Source of the DNA: Thioalkalivibrio thiocyanoxidans ARh2
GTDB lineage: Bacteria; Pseudomonadota; Gammaproteobacteria; Ectothiorhodospirales; Ectothiorhodospiraceae
Reading direction: 5' to 3'
Assembly: GCF_000385215.1 (NCBI RefSeq)
Contig: NZ_ARQK01000045.1
Location: 1 to 64,000 of the forward strand
DNA: 64,000 nucleotides
Part shown: positions 46,992-58,931 of the stretch, in pieces
How positions within the stretch are numbered: the first letter of the stretch is position 1
Layout of the letters: each line of letters starts with the position of its first letter
The notes under the pieces: generated by a model
Seen by the model: the letters and a program-made list of their open reading frames with translations, nothing else
Told to the model about the DNA's origin: nothing
Database searches by the model: none
Translations under genes and position numbers: made by a program

Positions 46992-47657
46992 TCACAAGGG
47001 GGCCGTCAACTGGCGGGTGCGCAGATGTGTGGCGCCAATGACTGCGGCCGGTACCAGCAACAGATTCACCAGCGGGACCATGGCCAGCAACGTCGTGCCG
47101 GCCCCAAAAGAAAGGGTTTGTAGTCGGCGCCCCCGTAGCCGCTGACGTACCGCCGCGAATTCAAGGCCGTCGTTGGCCAGCGGGACCTCCATGAACTCCA
47201 CTGCCAGGACCCAGCTGCCGTACAGGAACCAGGCTGCGGGTGCGAGCAGGTTGAGCCCCGGAACGAAGGTGATGATCAGCACCGGGATCAGCAGCAGGGC
47301 GTAATACCCGAGCTTGCGCGCAGCGGTGGCCAGCGCGTGCAGGAACTCCGCGGTCAGCGAGCGGGGCGCGGCCAGGGGTGGGTGGCCCAGCCCTTCGGCC
47401 GTGCGGTAGGCCAGCGGCCCGGAGAAGGGGCTGGCCACGATCGCGGCCAGGGCCACGGCGGAAATCCCGATTACCAGCAGCAGGAACAGCGCGAACAGCG
47501 GCCACAGCAGCCATGCCAGCCAGTCCCAGGCCTGCGGCAGCCAGGCGGCCAGAAAGGCGTCAAAACCCACGGCCGCCGCGGCGACGAGGGCCACCACCAG
47601 CAGGATATTGATGATCAGCGGAACGATCACGAGCCCGCGCAGCGCGGGCTCGTGCAC
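46992..47657 (-). CDS. EI24/CysZ-like membrane protein
   Basis: The 221-residue membrane protein has four to six hydrophobic segments (LVIVPLIINILLVVALVAA, LLWPLFALFLLLVIGISAV, KLGYYALLLIPVLIITFVPG) and the FEAPLANDGL-like EFMEVPLANDGLEF turn typical of the EI24/CysZ family (sulfate uptake in E. coli). Only GTG 47657 is a canonical start, but in-frame sequence above it (PLYAFLAPFRGLTR) matches the family's N-terminal helix, so the true start may be a CTG overlapping the upstream stop. Confidence 0.8.
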   Translation of the reverse strand: MHEPALRGLVIVPLIINILLVVALVAAAAVGFDAFLAAWLPQAWDWLAWLLWPLFALFLLLVIGISAVALAAIVASPFSGPLAYRTAEGLGHPPLAAPRSLTAEFLHALATAARKLGYYALLLIPVLIITFVPGLNLLAPAAWFLYGSWVLAVEFMEVPLANDGLEFAAVRQRLRGRRLQTLSFGAGTTLLAMVPLVNLLLVPAAVIGATHLRTRQLTAPL

Positions 47658-47722
47658 GCGTGTCAGGCCCCGGAACGGGGCGAGAAACGCGTAAAGCGGC
47701 GAGAGGGGCGCTGCCCGCTCGC

Positions 47723-47932
47723 TCAGCGGCGGGCCCCGAACACCGTCAGGACCAGCCCGACAACGGCCATGATCCCGCCGCCAATGAAGTACATGCGGGT
47801 CTCGTCGGTGTAGCGGCCGGTGAGGGTCTCGTGCAGCTCCTCGCCCAGGCCTTCGGTGGCGTTATAGCCCATCACCAGCAGGATGACGCCACCCACCAGC
47901 AGGGCGATTCCCAGAATTCGGCTCCAGTGCAT
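47723..47932 (-). CDS. DUF3185 family small membrane protein
   Basis: The 69-residue protein has two membrane helices (ILGIALLVGGVILLVMGYNA and FIGGGIMAVVGLVLTVFGAR) around a polar LGEELHETLTGRYTDETR loop, typical of DUF3185. ATG 47932 is chosen over upstream starts that lie in REP DNA. No function known. It precedes the CysZ-like gene. Confidence 0.85.
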   Translation of the reverse strand: MHWSRILGIALLVGGVILLVMGYNATEGLGEELHETLTGRYTDETRMYFIGGGIMAVVGLVLTVFGARR

Positions 47933-48033
47933 GTGTGCGTCCTTTTGTTGCTGTGGTCCTGTGCCTGAATGTAGCACCGATCTCCGGCACCGGCGGTGAC
48001 GCAACCAGAGAAACGCGCATATCCCTGGTTGCG

Positions 48034-48205
48034 CAGGAGGCCAGCCCTCTGGCCGATGGGGCTTGTCCGGCATCGCATCGCGCAGGGGGTGTCTTGCGTA
48101 GGAGGCCAGCCCTCTGGCCGATGGGGCCTGTCCAGCATCGTATCGCGCAGGGGGCTGCGCTCCTACAGGGGGTGTCTTGCGTAGGAGGCCAGCCCTCTGG
48201 CCGAT
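48034..48205. repeat. REP family B cluster, four units
   Basis: Units at 48034-48057, 48098-48122, 48142-48166 (inverted) and 48181-48205. Three carry the GGCCAG-CCCT-CTGGCC stem, the inverted one GCGCAG-CCCC-CTGCGC; all have head GTAGGAG (CAGGAG in the first) and tail CGAT. Closest relatives are at 62-63.7 kb. Confidence 0.9.
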
Positions 48206-48217
48206 TGCCGTTGGCCC

Positions 48218-49516
48218 TCAGCGAGAAGGCGAGAAAGCCTCCAGGCCCATGCCGATGCGCGCCAGGCGCGCGGCGCCGTGTGCCGCATCGTCGTTGTCCG
48301 CGGTCATAACCGGGATCCCCAGGATGCGCTTGCGGATGCGCGTCCAGGTGGGGTTCGCGGCACCACCACCCAGGGTGATCACGCGCTCCACGCGCGGGGC
48401 CCCGAGCTCGGTCAGGCGCTGGTAGCCGTCACGCTCGATGCGGGCGATGCCCTCGAATAGCCCCTGAAGAAAGCGTGCGTCATCGTCAGGGCGCGGGGTC
48501 AGCCGCGGCTCCAGTTCCGGATCACTGACCGGAAAGCGCTCGCCCCGTCGAGGCAGGGGCAGGTAGTCAAGGCCGGTATCCGTGTCCGGGTCCAACTGAG
48601 TGCTCAGGTGTTCCAGCGTGGCGTCGTCAAAGTACTGGCGCAGTACCGCCCCACCGCTGTTGGAGGCACCGCCGACCAGCCACTGGCCGAACAGGTGATG
48701 GCTGTAGATGCCCAGCTCGGGGGCATAGACGGGCTCCGGCGAGAGCTGCTTGATCACCATGGTCGAGCCCAGACTGGTCACGCCGGTCCGGTCGTCCTCC
48801 ACACCGGAGGCGAGAAAGCCGGCGATGCTGTCGGTGGTCCCGGCGATCACCCGCGAGGCGGGGTTCAGGCCCAGGTGCTGTGCCATCTCCGGAGAGATCG
48901 GCCCCAGGTTCGTACCCGGCGATACAACTTCCGGCAGCAGGTTGGCATCCGTTGTCAGGATGTCCTCCAGCCAGTCCGGCCAGCCCTGCCAGAGGGCGTC
49001 GTAGCCAAGCTTCAGCGCGTTGTTCTCGTCCATCAGGTCAAAGCGCCCGCGCAGGCGCCCGGCGATCCAGTCGGCCTGGTGCAGCACGCGACGCACCCCG
49101 GAGAGGCTCTCGTGGCGGCGCACCCACAGCAGCTTTGCTGCAGAGGAGCTGGGGCTGTGCACCGCCGACCCGCTGGGCGCGACCCCGGCGAGGATCGCGG
49201 TCATGTCGGTGGCGCGGGCGTCGTTGTACATCATGGCCGGCCGTACCGGCCGGCCATCGGCATCCAGGAACAACAGCGTGGCGGAGGTGCCGTCCACCGC
49301 GATCGCGACGGGTTCGCCCTTCAGGTGCTCGGCGGCCTCACGCAGCAGTTCGCGTACCAGGGTCCACCACTGGGCGGGATCCTGTTCCGCGATGCCGTCT
49401 CCGTCCGTCTCCGACTCCGGCAGATCCCGCGCGGCCGAGTACACCCGCTCGCCGTCCGGATCCACCAGTGCCAGGCGGATGCCGGAGGTGCCCAGGTCAA
49501 GGCCGATCGCGTGCAT
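48218..49516 (-). CDS. FGGY-family carbohydrate kinase
   Basis: The 432-residue kinase has GLDLGTSGIRLALVD, DGTSATLLFLDADGRP, MYNDARA, AGTTDSIAGFLASG and ITLGGGAANPTWTRIR. It is shorter than E. coli xylulokinase (about 485) and matches the length of the cyanobacterial/plant D-ribulose kinase group, so D-ribulokinase is a fair guess and xylulokinase a second. No sugar transporter or isomerase is beside it. The gene ends against the REP cluster. Confidence 0.88.
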   Translation of the reverse strand: MHAIGLDLGTSGIRLALVDPDGERVYSAARDLPESETDGDGIAEQDPAQWWTLVRELLREAAEHLKGEPVAIAVDGTSATLLFLDADGRPVRPAMMYNDARATDMTAILAGVAPSGSAVHSPSSSAAKLLWVRRHESLSGVRRVLHQADWIAGRLRGRFDLMDENNALKLGYDALWQGWPDWLEDILTTDANLLPEVVSPGTNLGPISPEMAQHLGLNPASRVIAGTTDSIAGFLASGVEDDRTGVTSLGSTMVIKQLSPEPVYAPELGIYSHHLFGQWLVGGASNSGGAVLRQYFDDATLEHLSTQLDPDTDTGLDYLPLPRRGERFPVSDPELEPRLTPRPDDDARFLQGLFEGIARIERDGYQRLTELGAPRVERVITLGGGAANPTWTRIRKRILGIPVMTADNDDAAHGAARLARIGMGLEAFSPSR

Positions 49517-49525
49517 TGGAGTCGG

Positions 49526-49948
49526 CTACAGGCCCGAATGCAGCGGGCTGCGCCCCGGCGGCGGGAGCGTGACCCGCTCCGGTGGTGTCCAGCCGGGCTG
49601 GCGGTGTTCGGCCACCACCGAGGTGTAGATGCCGCCACGCACGTTGAAGTACGAGGTCAGGCGCATGAAACGCGGCTCCGTCGCCGCGACCAGATCCGCC
49701 AGGATCTGGTTGGTCACCGCCTCGTGAAAGGCCCCCTCGTCGCGAAACGACCACATGTAGTTCTTCAGCGACTTCAGCTCCACGCATTTCTGGTCGGCCA
49801 CGTACTCCAGGTGCAGCTCGGCGAAGTCGGGCTGGCCGGTGGCCGGGCACAGGCAGGTGAACTCCGGGATGCGGATATAGATCGCGAAGTCGTTCTCCGG
49901 CGCCGGGTTGTCGAAGGTCTCCAGGGTCTTGCTCGGCTGGCTGGGCAT
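49526..49948 (-). CDS. queF: NADPH-dependent preQ0 reductase (QueF)
   Basis: QueF reduces 7-cyano-7-deazaguanine to preQ1 in queuosine synthesis. The 140-residue, type I (short) product has the catalytic Cys in [14 protein letters not shown], the [25 protein letters not shown] motif and [15 protein letters not shown] 49948 is chosen; ATG 49972 would add eight residues. It ends 9 bases before the FGGY kinase start, so both may be one operon. Confidence 0.97.
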   Translation of the reverse strand: MPSQPSKTLETFDNPAPENDFAIYIRIPEFTCLCPATGQPDFAELHLEYVADQKCVELKSLKNYMWSFRDEGAFHEAVTNQILADLVAATEPRFMRLTSYFNVRGGIYTSVVAEHRQPGWTPPERVTLPPPGRSPLHSGL

Positions 49949-49976
49949 GTCGGTTTCTCGTTGCGGGTCCATTCAT

Positions 49977-50000
49977 GTGGGAGCGTGCTTGCACGCGAAC
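49977..50000 (+). repeat. REP family A, variant unit
   Basis: GTGGGAGCGTGCTTGCACGC: relative to the family norm the stem is GCGTGC-TT-GCACGC, a compensated base-pair change. It sits between divergent queF and smc. Confidence 0.75.
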
Positions 50001-50062
50001 GTTACCGGCACAAGCGTGTACCATTCTACCCCCGAGTGTCCTGACCGCGGATTACGCCGAAC

Positions 50063-53000
50063 GTGCGACTCGCCCGAATCAAGCTGGCCGGCTTCAAGTC
50101 CTTCGTCGACCCGACGACGCTGGTGCTGCCCGGAAACCGGGTGGGCATCGTCGGGCCGAACGGCTGTGGCAAGTCGAACACCATCGACGCCGTGCGCTGG
50201 GTGATGGGCGAGTCCTCGGCCAAGCACCTGCGTGGCGACTCCAGCGAGGACGTGATCTTCAACGGCTCCTCCAGCCGCAAGCCGGTCGGGCAGGCGTCGA
50301 TCGAGCTGATCTTCGACAACTCCGACGGGCGCCTGGGCGGCGAGTACAGCGCCTATGGCGAGATCGCCGTGCGCCGTGCGCTGACGCGCGATGGCCAGTC
50401 CAAGTACTTCCTCAATGGCCAGCGCGCGCGCAAACGCGACGTGGTGGACCTGTTCCTGGGCACCGGACTCGGCCCGCGCAGCTACGCGATCATCGAGCAG
50501 GGCATGATCGCGCGCCTGATCGACGCCCGCCCCGAGGAACTGCGCGTCTATCTCGAGGAGGCCGCCGGCATCTCCAAGTACAAGGAGCGCCGGCGCGAAA
50601 CCGAGAACCGCGTGCGCCACACCCGCGAGAACCTGGAGCGCCTGGACGACGTGCGCGACGAGGTCGCCAAGCAGGCCGAGCGCCTCAATCGCCAGGCGGC
50701 GACTGCCGAGAAGTACCAGACCCTCGCCGCCGAGCGCCGGCAGAAACGCGCCGAGGCGATCCTGCTGCGCCTGCGCGCGCAGGAACAGGAACTGGAGGCG
50801 AGCCGGCGTCGACTGCAGGCGGCCGAGACCGAGTTGGCCGGCACCCAGGCCGAGGCGCAAAAGATACGCACCGAGACCGAACATCAGCGTCAGACGCGCG
50901 TGGACCTGGAGGCGGCCACCACCGAGGCGCAGTCCGCCTACTACGATCGCGCCGCCGAGGTCTCGCGCCTGGAGCAGTCGATCCGCCATGCGGAGGACGA
51001 ACTCGCCCGCGAGCGCGCCGAACTGCAGCAGCTGGAGCAGCGCCTTCAGACGGCCGGAGAGGCCTTCGCCGCGCTGGAGCAGCGCCTTACCCAGGCCGAA
51101 CGCGAGCGCGACCAGCGCCAGCAGGAGGCGAACGCCGCGGAGGCCGAGCGCGAACGCCTGGAGGCCGCGGCAGAACAGGCGGAAACCGAGTTTCAGGCGG
51201 CGCGCGAGGCGCAGTCCGAGTGGGAACGCGCCCTGGCCGAGCCGCGCCAGAATGCGCAGCTCGCGCGTTCGCGCATGGATCACGCCGAGCACCAGCTCGC
51301 GCGCCTGGAGCAGCGCCGCGAACGACTCGACGCCGAGCGCGCGGCCCTGCCGCAGACCCACCCGGGCGAGGAGGCCGAACGGCTGCAGGGCGAACGCGAT
51401 GCCCTGGCCGAGCGCCTGGAGCAGCTGCGCCAGCAGCGCGAGCAGCAGCAGGAACAACTGAACCAGCTCACCGAGGCCCGCCGCGAGGCCCGCGACGCCC
51501 TGCACCAGGCCGAGCGCGAGGCGCGCGAGGTCGCGGGGCGTCTGGCGGGGCTGGAGCACTTCGCCGGCGAGGACGACCCGGCGCAGACGCGCGAGCGCCG
51601 CGAGGCCTGGGCACGCGAACAGGGGCTGGACCTCTCGCGGCCCCTGGTGCAGCAGCTGCAGGTCGATGACGGCTGGGACACGGCCGTGGAGCTGGTGCTG
51701 GGGGCCTGGCTGGAGGCCGCCGTGCTGGACGCGCCCGAGGCCACGCAGGACTGGCCGGATGCCGCGCTGCGCCTGGTGAGTACGCAGCCGGATGCCGACG
51801 CGGCGACTTCGGACGACTCGCTCGCCGCCCGCGTGCGCGGCTCCGCGGCCGTGACGCAGTGGCTGTCACACATTCACTGCGCGCAGGATCTGGACGAGGC
51901 CCGGCGCCGCCTCGCGAGCCTCGCAGCAGACCAGAGCGTGATTACGCCCGACGGCACCTGGATGGGGCCGGGGTGGGTCGCGCATCGCACGCTGGAAGGC
52001 GGTGCCTCCGGCGCGGTCGCGCGGGTGCGGCTCGCGCGCGAGCTGCGCGAGCAGGAACAGCAGCTGCAGGCGCAGATCGACCAGCACCAGGCGACCCTGG
52101 CGGAACGGGGCGAGGCCATCGATGCCGCGCAGGCCGAGCGCGACGGGCTGGATGCCCAGCTGCGCGAACAGCAGGGCGAGATCGACGAACGCGACCGGCG
52201 CATCCAGCGCCTGCGCGATCAGGCCCGGCAGCTGGAGCAGCAGCAGGCGCGGATCGACCGCGAGGCGGGCGAGCTGGAAGAAGAAACGGCTCGCGCCCGG
52301 GAGCAGTTCGAGACCGCGCAGCAGGAACGCAACCAGGCCCTCGCCACGCTGGAAACACTGGAGGCCGACCGCGGCACACTGGAGAGTCGCCTGGAGGCCG
52401 CGCGTGACGCCCACAGTCAAGCCCGCGATGCGGTCCGCGAGGCGCGCGATGTTGCCGGGCGTTCACGCATGGCGGAGCAGGAGGCGCGCCACCGGCTGGA
52501 GCGCGAGCAAAGCGAACGCGAGCGCCTGGAACGCCAGCGCGCGGAGGATCGCGAGCGCCTGGAAAAGCTGCAGCAGGGCCTGGCCGGGCGCGAGGGGCCG
52601 CTGGAACAGTGGCGCGGAGACCTGCAGGCTGCCGCGGAGCAGCGCCAGCAGGCAGAAGGCCGGCTGACCCGCGCACGCGCGGATCTCGAGGCCTGCGATG
52701 CGCGGCTGCGCGAGCTCGCCACGCAGACCAGCGAGCTGGACAGTCGCGTCGAGGTGCAGCGTTCCACCTGCGAGGAGCTGCGCCTGGATCAGCGCGAACG
52801 CTCGGTGCAGATCGAACAGCTGAAGAGCCAGTTCCAGGAGTCGGGCTTCGAGGCCGGGCCGCTGGCCGAGGGGCTCGCGGAGGATGCGACCGTCCCGGCC
52901 TGGGAGCAGGCGATTGCGGAGCTCGACCGCAAGATCGAGCGGCTGGGTCCGATCAACCTGGCGGCGATCGACGAGGCGCGCAGCCTGGAGGAGCGTTCAC

Positions 53001-53557
53001 GCTATCTCGAGGAGCAGCATGCCGATCTGATCGAGGCGCTGGAGACGCTGGAGGCGGCGATGCACCGCATCGACCGCGAGACGCGCCAGCTGTTCAAGCA
53101 GACCTTCGATCAGGTGAACGCCGGGCTGGGGCAGAAGTTCCAGCGCCTGTTCGGCGGCGGCGAGGCGCGCCTGGAGATGACCGGCGACGACCTGCTGGAT
53201 ACCGGCGTGACGATCATGGCGCGCCCGCCGGGCAAACGGCTCTCCACCATCCATCTAATGTCTGGAGGCGAGAAGGCGCTCACAGCATCGGCGCTAGTGT
53301 TCGCTATCTTTGAATTGAATCCGGCACCCTTCTGCATGCTGGACGAGGTGGATGCGCCGCTCGACGAGGCCAACGTCGGGCGTTTCTGCGAGCTGCTGGA
53401 GGACATGTCCGAGCAGATCCAGTTTATTTTTATCACCCATAACAAGGCCACGATGGCGATGGCGGAACAGCTGATCGGCGTTACCATGCACGAACCGGGC
53501 GTCTCGCGCCTGGTAAGCGTGGACATCGACGAGGCCGTCGAACTGGCCGAGGCCTGA
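50063..53557 (+). CDS. smc: chromosome segregation protein SMC
   Basis: The 1164-residue condensin ATPase has Walker A GPNGCGKS at residues 31-38, long coiled coils (about 165-500 and 670-1000), a hinge (about 510-660, with AVELVLGAWLEAAVL) and the C-terminal LMSGGEKALTASALVFAIF signature with Walker B FCMLDEVDAPLD. The GTG start gives MRLARIKLAGFKSF, the normal N-terminus. Gammaproteobacteria with smc instead of mukB often have this smc-zipA-ligA order. ScpA/B are not in the window. Confidence 0.97.
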   Translation: MRLARIKLAGFKSFVDPTTLVLPGNRVGIVGPNGCGKSNTIDAVRWVMGESSAKHLRGDSSEDVIFNGSSSRKPVGQASIELIFDNSDGRLGGEYSAYGEIAVRRALTRDGQSKYFLNGQRARKRDVVDLFLGTGLGPRSYAIIEQGMIARLIDARPEELRVYLEEAAGISKYKERRRETENRVRHTRENLERLDDVRDEVAKQAERLNRQAATAEKYQTLAAERRQKRAEAILLRLRAQEQELEASRRRLQAAETELAGTQAEAQKIRTETEHQRQTRVDLEAATTEAQSAYYDRAAEVSRLEQSIRHAEDELARERAELQQLEQRLQTAGEAFAALEQRLTQAERERDQRQQEANAAEAERERLEAAAEQAETEFQAAREAQSEWERALAEPRQNAQLARSRMDHAEHQLARLEQRRERLDAERAALPQTHPGEEAERLQGERDALAERLEQLRQQREQQQEQLNQLTEARREARDALHQAEREAREVAGRLAGLEHFAGEDDPAQTRERREAWAREQGLDLSRPLVQQLQVDDGWDTAVELVLGAWLEAAVLDAPEATQDWPDAALRLVSTQPDADAATSDDSLAARVRGSAAVTQWLSHIHCAQDLDEARRRLASLAADQSVITPDGTWMGPGWVAHRTLEGGASGAVARVRLARELREQEQQLQAQIDQHQATLAERGEAIDAAQAERDGLDAQLREQQGEIDERDRRIQRLRDQARQLEQQQARIDREAGELEEETARAREQFETAQQERNQALATLETLEADRGTLESRLEAARDAHSQARDAVREARDVAGRSRMAEQEARHRLEREQSERERLERQRAEDRERLEKLQQGLAGREGPLEQWRGDLQAAAEQRQQAEGRLTRARADLEACDARLRELATQTSELDSRVEVQRSTCEELRLDQRERSVQIEQLKSQFQESGFEAGPLAEGLAEDATVPAWEQAIAELDRKIERLGPINLAAIDEARSLEERSRYLEEQHADLIEALETLEAAMHRIDRETRQLFKQTFDQVNAGLGQKFQRLFGGGEARLEMTGDDLLDTGVTIMARPPGKRLSTIHLMSGGEKALTASALVFAIFELNPAPFCMLDEVDAPLDEANVGRFCELLEDMSEQIQFIFITHNKATMAMAEQLIGVTMHEPGVSRLVSVDIDEAVELAEA

Positions 53558-53614
53558 TCCCTGCGATCCCACGGGTTGGGGCGCGGTCGTACAACCGGAA
53601 AGACGAGGTATTGA

Positions 53615-56907
<3,293 letters not shown>

Positions 56908-56990
56908 TCAGCCCTCCTGTGGGATTGGGTTGGAGGAAGTGGTCTGATGGGGCTGGGTTTGTAGGGTTGGTTTTTGTGGGAGGTGGGTCT

Positions 56991-57067
56991 GTGGGAGCGG
57001 GTTTGCCCGCGAAGCCCCTGCCAGAATCCGCCCGGGGCAGGCGCTTCGCGGGCAAGCCCGCTCCCAC
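56991..57067. repeat. REP family A, inverted pair
   Basis: GTGGGAGCGGGTTTGCCCGC and its inverse at the other end, each with GAAGCCCCTGCC-type tails, enclose a short GGGGCAGG core. It fills most of the 280-base gap between ligA and the nucleotidyltransferase gene. Confidence 0.9.
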
Positions 57068-57187
57068 AGATTAGATCCCACAGAGCTGCTCTGACAAAAC
57101 TGCCCCCACAAGGCTCATCCCGGTAGCGCCGAGGATAAGCGACCGCGCGTTTGCTACTCTGACGAAACGACTTGGCCCATCCGGATC

Positions 57188-57562
57188 GTGATTCGCATGC
57201 TTCAGCCGGAACAGATCAGCCGCATCAATGAACTCGCCGCCCGACACCGCTGGCGACTGGTGATCCTGTTCGGGTCCGTAGCCCGGGAAGGGCACGGGCG
57301 GGATGTGGATCTGGCCGTCGAACCGCAGGCGATGCCGGACCTGATGACGCAGGGACGGTGGCAACGGGAACTGGAAGAAATCTTCGAACCCGTCCCGGTC
57401 GATCTTCTGCTCCTTTCGGACCGTACGTCGCCGGTCACCCGCTTCGAGGTTTTCCGCGATGGTGAATGCCTGTTCGAGGAGCGAGAGGGACGATTCCACG
57501 CGGAGCAGGACCGCGCGTTTTTTTCCTGCACGCGGATTCCGTCCTGTTTCAGCGCCACATAA
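57188..57562 (+). pseudogene. MNT-type nucleotidyltransferase, C-terminus frameshifted
   Basis: The fragment has the minimal nucleotidyltransferase motif LFGSVAREGHGRDVDLAV and VPVDLLLLSDR, as in MntA antitoxins that AMPylate HepT. After FHAEQDRAF the frame enters 57518-57524 (seven T) and ends in CTRIPSCFSAT. Shifting frame within this run gives LHADSVLFQRHITEDSDVA and a stop that overlaps the next ATG by 8 bases, the arrangement expected for mntA-hepT. A sequencing error or a real slippage mutation are both possible. Confidence 0.6.
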
Positions 57563-57574
57563 CAGAGGATTCGG

Positions 57575-57707
57575 ATGTCGCCTGATACTTCCGAGGTGAT
57601 GCAGCGCAAGTTGTCGATGCTGCGCCAGTTCCTGTCGGATCTTGAGCACTATGGCGCGATGGATCCACGCGAGCAGCGCCGCGATGGCTATCGCCTCGCC
57701 GCGACCC
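57575..57707 (+). pseudogene. HepT-like ribonuclease gene, interrupted by the 270-bp element
   Basis: The first 44 codons (MSPDTSEVMQRKLSMLRQFL, SDLEHYGAMDPREQRRDGYR) match the N-terminal helix of HepT-like (DUF86/HEPN) toxins. Repeat copy 3 begins at 57708. The HEPN catalytic R-x4-6-H motif, expected after about residue 95, is absent. A short frame after the repeat (57980-58030, RDVFEALRDRLDLGE) could be the gene's C-terminal end, so the middle may have been deleted. Confidence 0.55.
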
Positions 57708-57977
57708 AGGGAAACACTGATCAATGTACACACTCGCGTTGGCACCCCAGGTTTTCCGAGACTAGGCGCGGTGCACGGCCGGTAGTGGTTCTACCGGCAA
57801 GGGCCGCAACGCAGGATCGGGGAACCTGGGGTGCCAACCCCGGAGGGGCTCGGCCTCTTTTGCGCGGGAACGGCGTTGCGGTTCCCTTGTGCAGAATGAC
57901 TGCACGGCAGTCACCACGCCTTGTTCTCACGCAAAAGCGACTCGAGCGCGAGCGTGTACATTGATCAGTGTTTCCCT
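57708..57977 (-). repeat. 270-bp inverted-terminal repeat element, copy 3
   Basis: Full-length copy with the same termini as copy 1, in reverse orientation; 270 bases like copy 1. Inner hairpin GCCGGTAG-TGGTT-CTACCGGC at 57778-57798. Its insertion truncates the HepT-like gene, showing that the element has moved. Confidence 0.93.
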
Positions 57978-58043
57978 AGCGCGACGTTTTCGAGGCCCTT
58001 CGTGATCGACTCGATCTTGGCGAGACGGTTTGTGAGTGTGCAT

Positions 58044-58120
58044 TGTGGGAGCGGGCTTGCCCGCGAAGCCCCTGCCAGAGCCGGCCCGGGGCAGGGGCTT
58101 CGCGGGCAAGCCCGCTCCCA
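58044..58120. repeat. REP family A, inverted pair upstream of its transposase
   Basis: Two units in inverted orientation with a GGGGCAGGGG core, ending 54 bases before the transposase start. Nearly identical to 56991-57067. Confidence 0.92.
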
Positions 58121-58174
58121 CACAAGTGTGGGGCAGTGGAAAGGTTATAGCGGTAACAATTACGGGAGGTTCGA

Positions 58175-58627
58175 ATGCCACGGAAGGCACGATCCCACCG
58201 GCTGCGGTTCGGGCGCGTCAGCGAGCACGGGAGGGTTTACCTGGTCACGGCGGTTTGCGCCGACCGGCAGGCCTGGTTTTCGCGGTTTGAGCATGGGCGC
58301 TGTTGTGTCCATGCGATACGTGAGCTGGAAGGCGAGGCGAATACGCTTTGCTTCGTGGTTATGCCGGATCACATGCACTGGCTGATGCAATTGGAAGCTG
58401 GAGACCTCTCCCGCGTTGTGCAGAAGGTGAAGGGTTCCACGACTCGGCGAATCGGGCAGTTGCGTGGCCGACCGTGTAAGGTTTGGCAGCCGGGTTTTCA
58501 CGACCGTGCTTTGCGCCGGGAGGAGGACCTCCAGGCCGTGGCTCGGTATGTGGTGGCCAACCCTCTGCGGGCTGGGCTGGTGAGCAACCTGCGCCACTAT
58601 CCGCTGTGGGATGCGATCTGGTTGTAG
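58175..58627 (+). CDS. REP-associated tyrosine transposase (RAYT), family A
   Basis: The 150-residue Y1/HUH-type protein (TnpA_REP) has RVYLVTAVCADRQAWFSRF, the metal-binding HxH in VVMPDHMHWLMQLE, WQPGFHDRAL and the helix with the catalytic Tyr in ARYVVANPLRAGLV. RAYTs cut and join REP DNA of their own family. ATG 58175 follows GGGAGGT. It is flanked on both sides by family A REPs (58044-58120, 58640-58729), the expected cognate arrangement. Confidence 0.93.
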   Translation: MPRKARSHRLRFGRVSEHGRVYLVTAVCADRQAWFSRFEHGRCCVHAIRELEGEANTLCFVVMPDHMHWLMQLEAGDLSRVVQKVKGSTTRRIGQLRGRPCKVWQPGFHDRALRREEDLQAVARYVVANPLRAGLVSNLRHYPLWDAIWL

Positions 58628-58639
58628 GGTTTCGATAAG

Positions 58640-58729
58640 GGCTTCGCGGGCAAGCCCGCTCCCACAGCCAGGTCAATCCTGGGCGGCTTGAGTGGGTGTG
58701 GGAGCGGGCTTGCCCGCGAAGCCCCTGCC
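58640..58729. repeat. REP family A, inverted pair downstream of its transposase
   Basis: Units at 58640-58665 (inverted) and 58698-58729, starting 13 bases after the transposase stop. Bases 58730-58931 hold no recognised gene. Confidence 0.92.
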
Positions 58730-58931
58730 AGCGCGAACAATGGCAACACCCAGCTCCACGAGCCCAGCCCATCACCAGGAGTGCATTTTCATCAGGGGTT
58801 GCTTATGCTTCGTCCGCCGCCATGGGGTGCGGCGGGCGCCAGGGACCGGCACTTGATGTAGTGTGGTCGGGCAGGGTTTTGTCTACAGGGTTTTGGGCCA
58901 GGATCAGGATGCCGGACGGGCACAACACACC

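Noticed and set aside
48034-48205. CRISPR array suspected from regularly spaced repeats
   Set aside because: The units alternate orientation, are palindromic and have uneven spacers; they are REP sequences and no cas gene is near.
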